A DNA stretch of 64,000 nucleotides from contig CAVPNH010000016.1 of NCBI GenBank assembly GCA_963706755.1, positions 186,001-250,000 on the forward strand, read 5' to 3'. Shown here one piece after another: positions 8,804-17,143 of the stretch. The notes under the pieces were generated by a model. The model did no database searches, was not told the DNA's origin, and was given only the letters and a program-made list of their open reading frames with translations. Position 1 is the first letter of the stretch; every line of letters begins with the position of its first letter. Both the position numbers and the translations under genes were made by a program. This DNA comes from RPQJ01 sp963706755. GTDB lineage: Bacteria > Pseudomonadota > Gammaproteobacteria > Steroidobacterales > Steroidobacteraceae.

Positions 8804-9805
8804 TCAGCGTGCCGCCACGTCGATCGTGATCTGCTCGTCCTCTACCACGGGCCGCAACGAGGTCGTCGAAAGTACCGCCGCGACGGCCTGGTCGGGCTCC
8901 AGTTCCTCGACGGTGCCGCGCAGGGTGACGTTCCGCGCCTGGCGCTCGGCGACCGGAGACGAGTAGACGACCTTGCGCCCCGTCTCGCGCCGGCCCAGGA
9001 GAGGAACTCATCCACCGAGCGGCCTTCGATGCTGAAGGGCGGTGTCACGCCGTTCACCCACTTCCAGTCGGCCGCCGTCGGCGCCAGCCGCGAACGGGTC
9101 GATGCCACCGTCGCCCACGGTCAGGACTTCGCCGGCGCTGCCGAGCACGCTGCCTCGCGCGCCACTGATTTCCACGCGCCCCTCGCGAATCCCACGCGCA
9201 GGCCGCCATCGGCCAGCCGCGCCTCGTACTGCGTGCCGAGGTGGCGCACGCTGCCGACGGGCGTCTCGAGCTGGAAATCGGCTGCCGGCGCCCCGGCGTC
9301 CGGGCCCGAGTCGACGTATACGGCGCCCTGCGACAGGCTCGCATCGCTTCTCGTCGTTGAACGCGAGCTGCGTGGCGGAATCGAGCCGAAGCTCCACGCC
9401 GTGCTGCAGCGTGAGCGCAGCGCGCCCGGTGCTGCCGGTGCGGATCACGGTGCCGGCCTTTACGACGCTGCCGGCGGCCAGCGGGGTCCAGTGACCGTCC
9501 CCGGCATCCATCTGCACGTCGCCGACGACACGCGCGAGCGAGGCCACGGAGCCGCTCTCCGGCAGGTAAAGCGGTCGAGCCATCCAGACCGCCACCGCCG
9601 CGACCGCCACACCGGCCGCGGCCGCCCAGCCCGTGAATCTCCGTCGCTGCTGTCGCGCTGAAACGGTATCCCGCCATTCGGCCTCGACCGCTGCGCGGAC
9701 TTCCGCCGCCGCCTGTGTCGACGGCTGGTGGCGAGGGCCGGTGGCCGCGAGCAGGCGGGCGAGGTCGCCGTCGTCCTGCCCGGCCGGCAACTTTTCGTCG
9801 TACAT
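8804..9805 (-). pseudogene. FecR family anti-sigma factor / signal transducer, multiply frameshifted
   Basis: The gene starts at ATG 9805 (AAAGGAC site) and ends at the TGA at 8804. Read through three or more frames it gives a normal FecR of about 330 aa: a cytoplasmic N-domain (MYDEKLPAGQDDGDLARLL), one membrane helix (WAAAAGVAVAAVAVWMA), a periplasmic FecR domain (SVVKAGTVIRTGSTGRAALT, then FQLETPVGSVRHLGTQY in a second frame) and a C-terminal part (DWKWVNGVTPPFSIEGRSV, then NVTLRGTVEELEPDQAV in further frames). FecR relays the state of the outer-membrane receptor to the sigma factor. At least three single-base breaks are needed, yet every domain is still readable, so errors in the sequence are as likely as decay. 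Confidence 0.75.
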
Positions 9806-9819
9806 GTCCTTTCGCCCCC

Positions 9820-10411
9820 TCATGCTTCGAGGCTCGCGAGTACGTCGGCCGCGGAGGCGCCGAACACGGCCTCGAGCCCCTCCCTGAAACGCCACCCGCG
9901 CGCGCGCCAGCAGCGACTGCGCCGCGGTATGGCCGATCCCCAGCAGGTCGCCGATTTCCTCGACGGACTGCCCTCCACGTATTTCCACTCGAGCGCCTCG
10001 CCGTAGCGGCCCGGCAGGCGGTCCAGGACCGCGTGCACCAGGCGCTTCAGTTCGGCGCCGTCGCAGCGACGCAGCGGATCGTCCGCCGCCGGCGCCTCGA
10101 TGGACTCGAGCGCGAGCCGCACCTCCTCGCTGTCCTCGATCAGGACGACCTTGCCCGAATGGCGTCGCTGCGAGCGAACCTGGTCGGCGATCTCGCGGCG
10201 GCAGATCTGGCACAGCCACGTGAACATCGCCGCGTCGCCCCGGTAGTCGCCGAGGTGCCGCATGGCCTTGATGAGAGTGGTCTGCACGACGTCCTTGGCC
10301 GTGTCCTCGTTGCGATTCAACGCGCGGCAGGGCGAAGCGAAAGATGCGCGGGAAATAGATCGTGAAGAACTCGCTGAAAGCGCGCTCATCGCCCGCCAGC
10401 ATCAGCCTCAC
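9820..10411 (-). pseudogene. ECF RNA polymerase sigma factor, FecI type, frameshifted
   Basis: Region 2 begins LMLAGDERAFSEFFTIYFPRI in one frame and continues as EDTAKDVVQTTLIKAMRHL in a second. Region 4 is split between VLDRLPGRYGEALEWKYVEG and QSVEEIGDLLGIGHTAAQSLL, then returns to the first frame to end at 9820. So two to three indels separate the parts of a normal sigma of about 190 aa. A GTG at 10433 in yet another frame may be the true start. It sits 15 bases upstream of fecR, which precedes the receptor: the classical order of an iron-responsive cell-surface signalling operon. The stop overlaps nothing. Confidence 0.72.
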
Positions 10412-10705
10412 CAGTTCGCTGGTCGTCCGTCACGTGCCTGCGCGCTCCTGTACTGGCCAGTTAGACGGCGGATAAGACGCAAATCAATCGCGATTGGGCT
10501 GGCGCCCGGCCCGCCAGGGTGTCGTCGGTCGGTAACCGACTGAATACGCGCATGAAATCCGGTTGTCGACGGTGCCGCGATTGATTCTCGGCGGTCGCGG
10601 GCGTCTAACACACGAACCCGGGCGCCTGGCCTCGGGACGCATGAGCCGAGGAGCCCCGCCTTGTACGATCGAACAGCCGTCGAGACTGCAGTCGAGTCGA
10701 GGGTC

Positions 10706-11328
10706 ATGGCGCCGCGTGAGCGACAGGCCTGTCGCCGGCCGCTGGGCAGGGCGCTGCGTCTTGCGACCGCGGAGGCCGGCAGCCACGAGCGCGCCGAGGT
10801 CGAGGCATTCGTGGGCGACGCGTTCGCGCGCAAGCACGATGCGACGGTGACGAGCTTCATGCCGACGCTGCTCTCGTTCCGCGACCACGCCGGTCGCTGC
10901 GCGGCGCGGTCGGACTGCGCGGGGCCGGCGGCATTCCCTTTACCTCGAGCAGTACCTCGACCAGCCCGTCGAGTCGGCCATCGCCGCTTGCGACGGGCAG
11001 CCCGGTCCGCCGGCGAGCAGGTCGTCGAGGTCGGCAATCTCGCCGGACGCGAACTGCCGCGCCGCGATGCGGATGGTGGCGCTGCTGCCGGCGTACCTGC
11101 TCGCGCGCGACTACCAGTGGATCGTCTTCACGGCCACCAGCGCCGTGCGCGAAATCCTGCTCGGCTTCGGCGCTCCGCTGATCGAACTCGGCCCGTGCAG
11201 AGCGCGCGCGAGTCGCCTCGGTCGGACCAGTGGGGCCGTACTACGAGACCGACCCGCGCGTGTTCGCCGGGTTCCTGCCCGACAGCCGCAACGTTCGCGG
11301 CTTCGGCACGGCGGACCATGACCACTAG
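10706..11328 (+). pseudogene. Thermostable hemolysin family protein (PF12261-like), frameshifted
   Basis: Starting at ATG 10706 (GAGGG site), the frame reads EVEAFVGDAFARKHDATVTSFMP, then shifts to GIPLYLEQYLDQPVESAIAA, then to VALLPAYLLARDYQWIVFTATSAV, and ends PYYETDPRVFAGFLPDSRN before the TAG at 11326. These pieces in order match the thermostable hemolysin family, whose members are about 200-220 aa. Despite the name, the family is GNAT-like in fold by general knowledge, and its chemistry is not established. The next gene starts at 11319, overlapping the end by ten bases. At least three frame breaks are present. The 270 bases upstream, shared with the divergent sigma gene, contain a 12-bp palindrome (CAATCGCGATTG, 10485-10496) and nothing else I recognise. 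Confidence 0.65.
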
Positions 11329-12806
11329 CGCGCTGCAGGACGGCCCTGCGCCGAACGGCACCGGAGCGCGTCGCCCTGGACGACGGGCGGCGAACGGTCA
11401 CCTACGGCCAGCTCGGCTCGTTGCTCGAGGAGGAGGGCGCATGGCTCGCCGATGGCGGCGAGCGCTTCGCGCTGCTCGCCGACAACGGTATCGGCTGGGC
11501 GGTGACCGATCTCGCCCTGCACCTCGGCAACGGCCGTCGTGCCGCTGCCCGGGTACTTCACGTCGCAGCAGGTACAGCACGTCCTCGAGGACGCCGGGAT
11601 CGACTGCCTGCTCACGGACGACCCGGAACGCATGCGCGACATGCTGGCCGGCTGGCACATCAATGGGGTCTCCCCGCGCACCGGACTCGCGATGTTCTGC
11701 CGCCGCTCGACCCGTCGTCGCGACCGCCGCTACCGCGCCGGCACGGTCAAGGTGACCTACACGTCCGGCAGCACCGCCGCGCCAAAGGGCGTATGTCTCG
11801 GCGCCGCGGACCTCGAGGCGGTCGCGCAGTCGCTCGCCGGCGCGACGGCCGCGCTCGGCGTCGAGAGACACCTCTGCCTGCTGCCGCTCGCCACCCTGCT
11901 CGAAAACGTCGGCGGCGTGTATGCGCCGCTGCTTGCGGGCGCGCGCAGCGTGCTGCCGTCCGCGGCGATGACCGGCATGAGCTAGCGGGCCCGGATGCGG
12001 CCGGATGCTTGGCTGCGATCACGGCCGCCCGGCCCGGAGAGCCTGATCCTCGTTCCTGAACTGCTGCGGCTGCTCGTCGCGGCCGCGGAGCGTGGCTGGC
12101 CCGCGCCGTCTCGCTCAAGTTCGTCGCGGTCGGCGGCGCGTCCGTCGCAGTGGAGCTGCTCGAACGCGCCGCGGCCGTCGGCCTGCCGGTGTTACGAGGG
12201 ATACGGCTTGAGCGAGTGCGCATCCGTCGTCTGCCTCAACACTGCCGGGTCGCGCCGGCCGGGCAGCGTCGGGCGGCCGTTGCCGCACGCGCGCGTGCGC
12301 GTCGGAGAGAGGCGGGCAGCTCATGGTGTCCGGCGTCACGATGCGCGGCTACTCGGCGAGCCTCCGCGCCGCCCGGGCGAGGAATGGGCGACGGGCGACC
12401 TGGGCGAGACCGACGCCGATGGCTACGTCTACGTGCGCGGCCGGCTCGCGCAACATGTACATCACGAGCTTCGGGCGCAATGTCGCGCCGGAGTGGGTCG
12501 AGCGCGAGATCGCGCTCGAGCCCGGAATCCGCCACGTCATGGTGCACGGCGAGGCGAGGCCCTACGCCGTCGCGATCGTGAGCGCGAGCCGCGACGGGGC
12601 CGACGCGGCGACGATCGACCGCGCGATCGCGGCCGCCAACACCGGCTGCCGGACTACGCGCAGGTGCGCCGCTGGGCGCGCGCGCCCGAGCTGTTCTCCT
12701 TCGAGAACGGGCTGCTGACGTCCAACGGCCGGTTGCGCCGGCCGCCATCGTCGAGCGTCACGGCGCACTGCTCGACGCGCTCTACCGCGAAGAAATCGCT
12801 TCCTGA
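11319..12806 (+). pseudogene. AMP-dependent synthetase/ligase (acyl-CoA or acyl-ACP synthetase type), many frameshifts
   Basis: Eight or so frame breaks split a protein of about 490 aa. Recognisable parts in order: TVTYGQLGSLLEEEGAWLA; VPLPGYFTSQQVQHVLEDAG; the P-loop-like KVTYTSGSTAAPKGVCLG (11750-11800); LPLATLLENVGGVYAPLLAGA; the A5 motif YEGYGLSECASVV (about 12190-12230); EEWATGDLGETDADGYVYV with the conserved Asp; and the C-domain TSFGRNVAPEWVERE. The stop is TGA 12804. These enzymes activate a carboxylic acid as an adenylate. All core motifs survive although no frame is longer than about 150 codons. It overlaps the hemolysin-family gene and lies 12 bases before the haem-oxygenase-like gene. 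Confidence 0.75.
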
Positions 12807-12818
12807 ACGAGGTGACCG

Positions 12819-13512
12819 ATGACATTGCACGAGCAACTGGCTCGCGAGACCGCTGCTGACCGGGAATTCCTGCTGCGCGCCGGTCATCCAGCGCTGCCTC
12901 GCCGGCGAGGTCACGCGCGAACTCTACGTCGCGTTCCTGACGCAGGCGTAGCACCACGTGCGTCACACCGTGCCGCTGCTCATGGCGGTCGGCTCGCGGC
13001 TGCCGGACCGTCACGCCTGGCTGCGCGACGCCGTGCTGCACTACCTCGAGGAGGAGACGGGCCACGACGAGTGGATCCTGAACGACATCGAGGCCGCGGG
13101 TGGAGACCGTGCGGCGGCGGCCGCGTCGCAGCCGGCGGTCGCGACCGAGGCGATGATCGCCTACGCGTACGACACCGTGATGCGCCGCAATCCCGTCGGC
13201 TTCTTCGGCATGGTGCACGTGCTGGAAGGCACCAGTGTTTCGCTCGCGCTCACACGCGGCGGATCGCATCCAGTCGAGCGCTCGGACTGCCCGCGCGCGC
13301 ATTCACCTACCTGCGCAGCCACGGCGAACTCGACAAGGAGCACGTCCAGGACCTGGCCGCGCATCCTCGAGCGTCTCACGGACCGCGAGGACCGGGAGGC
13401 GGTCCTGCGCTGCGCGAAGGGCATCTACTGGTTCTACGGCCAGGTCTTCCGCATCGCTCGAAGCCGGGGCGACATCGGCGGGCCGGCGGAATCATTGAGG
13501 AAGACGGCATGA
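12819..13512 (+). pseudogene. Iron-containing redox enzyme, haem-oxygenase/TenA-like fold, frameshifted with an internal TAG
   Basis: From ATG 12819 (GAGGTG site) about 19 residues are in frame, then the reading moves to CLAGEVTRELYVAFLTQA, and continues HHVRHTVPLLMAVGSRLPDRH. An in-frame TAG (12949-12951) stands where homologs have Tyr. The metal-ligand helices are readable: EEETGHDEW (ExxH) and, after another shift, SHGELDKEHVQDL (DxxH), then LRCAKGIYWFYGQVFR. These patterns fit the haem-oxygenase-like di-iron oxidase/oxygenase superfamily, which includes fatty-acid-processing UndA. Substrate unknown; the neighbouring acid-activating enzyme suggests a lipid acid. The end at 13512 overlaps the next start (ATGA). 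Confidence 0.68.
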
Positions 13513-14347
13513 ACCCGGCATCGATCCGCGCCCTGATCACGGGCGGCGCCGGCGGCATCGGCGGCGCCATCGCGTCGGAGCTGCTCGCGCGCGGCGCATC
13601 CGTGCTGCTCGTGGACCGTGACGCGGCGGCGCTCGGCCGCGCCGCGGAGCGCTCGCGAAGCTATGGCGATCGCGTCGGGACGCTGGCGGCCGACCTGACG
13701 AGCAGCGCGGACCGGCAGCGCATCTGTGCGACGCGGCGCGGCTGGCGCGGCGGCGTGAACGTGCTGGTCAACAACGCCGGCATCAACCACTTCCGGATGT
13801 TCGAGGACCAGCCGCCGGAGCAGCTCGATCTCGCGCTCGCGATCAACGTGCAGGCGCCGATGCACCTGTGCCAGCGGCATGCTCCCGCAGCTGCGGCGGC
13901 CAGCCGGAGGCCTGCATCCTGAACACGGGCTCGGTGTTCGGCTCCATCGGTTACCCGGGCTACGCGGTCTACTCGGCGACCAAGTTCGCGATTCGCGGCT
14001 TCACCGAGGCGCTGCGCCGTGAGCTGGCGGACACGCACGTGAAAGTGCACTACGTCGCACCGCGCGCCACGCGCACCGGCATCAACACCTCCGCGGTCGA
14101 GCGCATGAACGCGGAACTCGGCGTTGCGATGGATCCGCCGGAGCTCGTGGCCAAGGCCGTGTGCGACATGCTGGCCGGCGGTCGCGTCGAAGCCGTCCTC
14201 GGCTGGCCAGAGAAGTTCTTTGCCCGGGTGAACGGAGTGCTGCCGCGCCTGGTGGACGGCGCGCTCCGCAAGCAGTTGCCCGTGATCCGCCGCTATGCCG
14301 GCGAGCCGCTGCGCCGTGCCCAGGACCTGAGAGGAAGACATCCATGA
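13509..14347 (+). pseudogene. SDR family NAD(P)-dependent oxidoreductase, frameshifted
   Basis: About 275 aa once repaired. The N-terminus has the cofactor loop TGGAGGIGGAIA and VLLVDRD; NVLVNNAGINHF follows. A pair of compensating shifts surrounds 13725-13750, and a further break near 13875 moves the frame to ACILNTGSVFGSIGYPGYAVYSATK, which holds the catalytic Ser and the YxxxK pair. The C-terminus (14100-14347) is clean. Classical SDRs oxidise or reduce an alcohol/ketone with NAD(P). The start overlaps the previous stop and the stop overlaps the next start, so all five genes from 10706 to 15000 are probably one transcript. Confidence 0.75.
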
Positions 14348-15000
14348 ACATGCGCCGAATCATCGTCATCGCCGCTGCGCTCCTCGCCCCGACGCGGGCC
14401 GCGCCCAACGCGCCGACCCTGCGTTCGACTCGGAGCTCCTGTCGATACAGCAGGCGTGGGCCAAGGTGAACTACGAGACGCCCGCCGGTGACCCGCGCAA
14501 GGAGGCATTCGACGCGCTGGAGAAGCGAGCGGAGGCGTTCACGAAGCAGCACCCGGCCGTGCCGAGGCGCTGATCTGGGAGGGCATCGTCGAGAGCAGCT
14601 ATGCTGGCGCGAAGGGCGGCCTCGGGGCGCTCGGCCTGGCCAAGGAGGCGCGCGGCAACCTCGAGGCCGCGCTAAAGATCGATCCCACGGCGCTGAACGG
14701 TTCCGCGTACACGAGCCTCGGTACGCTTTATTACCGGGTTCCGGGATTCCCGCTCGGCTTCGGCGATCACGACAAGGCGCGCAAGCTGCTGAAGCAGGCG
14801 CTGAACTCAATCCGGACGGCATCGACCCGAACTATTTCTACGCCGACTTCCTCTACGAGGAAGGCGAGTACGGCGCGGCGCTGCCGTATCTCGAGAAGGC
14901 GGCCAAGGCGCCCGCCCGGCCCGGGCGCGAGATCGCGGACAAGGGCCGCCACGCGGAAATCTCAGCCCTCACGGCGAAAGTGAAGCAGAAGCTCAGCTGA
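14344..15000 (+). pseudogene. Secreted TPR-like repeat protein, frameshifted
   Basis: ATG 14344 overlaps the SDR stop. A signal peptide (MNMRRIIVIAAALLA) is followed by a frame break, then FDSELLSIQQAWAKVNYET, another break near 14560, AEALIWEGIVESSYAGAKG, ALKIDPTALNGSAYTSLGTL (tetratricopeptide-like), a break near 14808, and GIDPNYFYADFLYEEGEYG, ending VKQKLS at 15000. The protein would be about 210 aa, periplasmic, with two or three TPR-like helical hairpins. Function unknown; its tight coupling to the upstream four genes suggests a role in the same process. It converges with truC, the stops overlapping by a few bases. Confidence 0.65.
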
Positions 15001-15754
15001 CCCCGCCGCCGTCCGCTGCGCCGGGCGAAAGCGGCCGATCGGGGGACGGAAGCTGCCAGCCGAATCGCGCGGCGAGGGACTCGAACTCGTCGCCGGGCGC
15101 CGCGCGGATGCTGAGCGGCTGCCCGCTCGACGGGTGCCGGAATTCGAGGCCGATGCAGGCCAGCATCAGGCGCCGCACGCCGTAGAGATCGGCGAACAGG
15201 CGGTTGTGCCGGCCCTTGCCATAGGTCGAGTCGCCGATGATCGGGTGGAAGATATGCGCGAGGTGCCGCCTGAGCTGGTGCCGGCGCCCGGTTTCCGGGT
15301 GCAGCTCGACGAGCGCGTAGCGCGAGGTCGGATAGCGGTCGACCCGCACCGGCAGCTCGACGGTCGCGAGCCTGCGATACGCGGTGCGCGCGTGCTTCGC
15401 GGCCGCCTCCGTGGGCAGCGCATATTCGTCCTGGACGGCGGCCAGTTCGTGATCGATCTCGCCGGTCTCGGCCGGCCAGCCGCGCACGACGGCGAGATAG
15501 GTCTTCGCCACCTCGCGGCCCGCGAACGCCGCCGCGACCGCTGCCGCCGTCTCGCGGTCGAGAGCGAAGGCGAGCGCACCGGAGGTGCCCTTGTCGAGCC
15601 TGTGCACGGGGTACACGCGCCGGCCGAGCTGGTCGCGCAGCATCTGCACGGCGAAACGCCTCTCGTGCCGGTCGATCGGCGAGCGGTGCACCAGCAGCCC
15701 CGAGGGCTTGTTCACCACCACCAGCCGGTCGTCGCTGTAGAGTATCGGCAGCAT
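14993..15754 (-). CDS. truC: tRNA pseudouridine(65) synthase TruC
   Basis: 253 aa, close to E. coli TruC. The RluA-family catalytic Asp is in HRLDKGTSG; the TruC-specific features NKPSGLLVHRSPIDR, VRVDRYPTSRYALVELHPETG and HPIIGDSTYGKGRHNRLF are all present. The enzyme isomerises U65 in the T-stem region of tRNA(Ile1) and tRNA(Asp). I chose ATG 15754 because the preceding in-frame codons do not resemble the family and MLPILYSDD matches its usual beginning. The gene is divergent from the Rieske ferredoxin, with 112 bases between the starts. Confidence 0.87.
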   Translation of the reverse strand: MLPILYSDDRLVVVNKPSGLLVHRSPIDRHERRFAVQMLRDQLGRRVYPVHRLDKGTSGALAFALDRETAAAVAAAFAGREVAKTYLAVVRGWPAETGEIDHELAAVQDEYALPTEAAAKHARTAYRRLATVELPVRVDRYPTSRYALVELHPETGRRHQLRRHLAHIFHPIIGDSTYGKGRHNRLFADLYGVRRLMLACIGLEFRHPSSGQPLSIRAAPGDEFESLAARFGWQLPSPDRPLSPGAADGGGVS

Positions 15755-15866
15755 GGCGCAGGCTAACGACCCCCATTTGCAGACACAACGTCGGCTTGCG
15801 GGAAGCGCTCGCAATGAGATGCGGGCGCCCGGTAGACTCGGAATCACGGAACCCACGGGAGGCGCC

Positions 15867-16217
15867 ATGACACTGCACACTGTCTGCCAGACGAGCGACA
15901 TCAAGCGGGGTCAGATGAAGGCCTTCACCGTCGAGGGCCAGAAGATCGTCGTCTACAACCTTGCCGACGGTTTCTTCGCGACCCAGGCCACCTGCACCCA
16001 CGTCTTCGCGCCGCTTGCGCGCGGCAAGATCATCGAGGGCCGCATGGTCCAGTGTCCGTTCCACCGCGCGCGCTTCGACATCCGCACCGGCAAGGTCGTC
16101 GACTGGGCCAATTTCCCGCCCGGCATCCAGGTGCTGAACGTCGTGCGCAGCGAAAAGGCCCTCAAGACCTACAGGGTCACGGTCAAGGACGGCGAAGTCC
16201 GCGTGAAGCTCGGCTGA
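15867..16217 (+). CDS. Rieske [2Fe-2S] ferredoxin
   Basis: 116 aa, a stand-alone Rieske domain. The cluster ligands are Cys43 and His45 in CTHVFAP, and Cys63 and His66 in CPFHRARFD, with normal spacing. Such small soluble ferredoxins pass electrons to ring-hydroxylating oxygenases or related enzymes; the box HRARFDIRTG is typical of the naphthalene-dioxygenase-type ferredoxins. No oxygenase or reductase gene is close, so the partner is unknown. The ATG has a GGGAGG site with good spacing. It converges with the rhomboid gene downstream. Confidence 0.85.
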   Translation: MTLHTVCQTSDIKRGQMKAFTVEGQKIVVYNLADGFFATQATCTHVFAPLARGKIIEGRMVQCPFHRARFDIRTGKVVDWANFPPGIQVLNVVRSEKALKTYRVTVKDGEVRVKLG

Positions 16218-16232
16218 GCCCCGGAACCCTGG

Positions 16233-16252
16233 CCCGCCGGATGCGCGGCGGG
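16233..16252. terminator. Possible bidirectional hairpin between convergent genes
   Basis: A seven-base stem, CCCGCCG (16233-16239) pairing with CGGCGGG (16246-16252), lies between the stops of the Rieske gene (16217) and the rhomboid gene (16255). There is no run of T on either strand, so it is a weak candidate for an intrinsic terminator. Confidence 0.25.
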
Positions 16253-16254
16253 GG

Positions 16255-17136
16255 CTACGGGCGGGCGAGCGCCATCGCCCACGCGGCAGCAAGCACGGCG
16301 AAGCTCGCAACGCCCGCAAGCAGCTGAGCCGCCGTCCCACGAGGCGCCCGCCACGTGGCGTGGGCAACGCCGGCGGCGGCACCCATCGCGAATCCTGTCA
16401 GGTGCGCGAGCACGTCGGTGTTCTCGCCGCCCGTGCCCGTGAAGGCGAGCAGGAATACGCCCGCGAACAGGGGCGCCCAGCGGTACGCGCGCCGCTCCGG
16501 CGCGATCGAGCGCCGTCGCCACTCGAACCCGGCCATCAGTCCGAGCGTCGCGAACACCGCCGTGGACGCGCCGATCGAAGCATGCATTTCCGGCTGGATG
16601 AATGCATTCAACAGGTTCGCAGCTGCCGCCGCGGCCAGGACCGTGGCCCAGGCGACGCCGGGTCCCAGGATCTGGCCCGCCAGCAGCCCGAACACGATTC
16701 CGAAGCCGAGGTTTGCAAGCAGGTGGCCGACGTCGACGTGCAGCGTCAGGGCTGTCACAACCCTGAACAGCTCGCCGCGCCGCACCGCGCCCGTCAGCAG
16801 TGCGCCGGAATCGAGCCAGTCCGAGTTGAATGCGCTCGCGCCCGCGAGAAACCCCACGAGCAGGATGACCGCAGCGTATCCAAGCGCGCCCAGCCACGCG
16901 CCGCGGTGCGGCGGCTCGGGCTCCGCGGGTCGGCGGCGTGGCGGGTTCTCGAAGTCGTAGCGTCGCAGTTGCGTCGCGGCCACGGGGGCGTCCGCGACCT
17001 GGACCAGCAGCACCCAGTAGCGCCCGTCGGAGGCGAGCTGTGAGGCGATGCCGACCGCGTGCAGCACGAAGGCCCGTTCCTCGCAGGACGGGCGCCAGTG
17101 CGAGCGGTAAACGACGACGGGCTCGAGGTCGGTCAC
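16255..17136 (-). CDS. Rhomboid family intramembrane serine protease (with N-terminal cytosolic extension)
   Basis: 293 aa. An N-terminal soluble part of about 85 residues precedes six predicted membrane helices. Rhomboid features: HLLANLGFG in helix 2 (HxxxN), the nucleophile Ser in SIGASTAVFA (GxS) and the catalytic His in LAHLTGF. Rhomboids cut substrates within the membrane. The start GTG 17136 is chosen because AAGG lies just upstream and only seven bases separate it from the preceding gene's stop. It is the last gene of a six-gene minus-strand operon whose first gene is another rhomboid. Confidence 0.82.
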   Translation of the reverse strand: MTDLEPVVVYRSHWRPSCEERAFVLHAVGIASQLASDGRYWVLLVQVADAPVAATQLRRYDFENPPRRRPAEPEPPHRGAWLGALGYAAVILLVGFLAGASAFNSDWLDSGALLTGAVRRGELFRVVTALTLHVDVGHLLANLGFGIVFGLLAGQILGPGVAWATVLAAAAAANLLNAFIQPEMHASIGASTAVFATLGLMAGFEWRRRSIAPERRAYRWAPLFAGVFLLAFTGTGGENTDVLAHLTGFAMGAAAGVAHATWRAPRGTAAQLLAGVASFAVLAAAWAMALARP

Positions 17137-17143
17137 GCGGCCT

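Noticed and set aside
10485..10496. Palindrome CAATCGCGATTG upstream of the FecI-type sigma.
   Set aside because: Twelve bases is short, and it matches no operator I know; could be chance.
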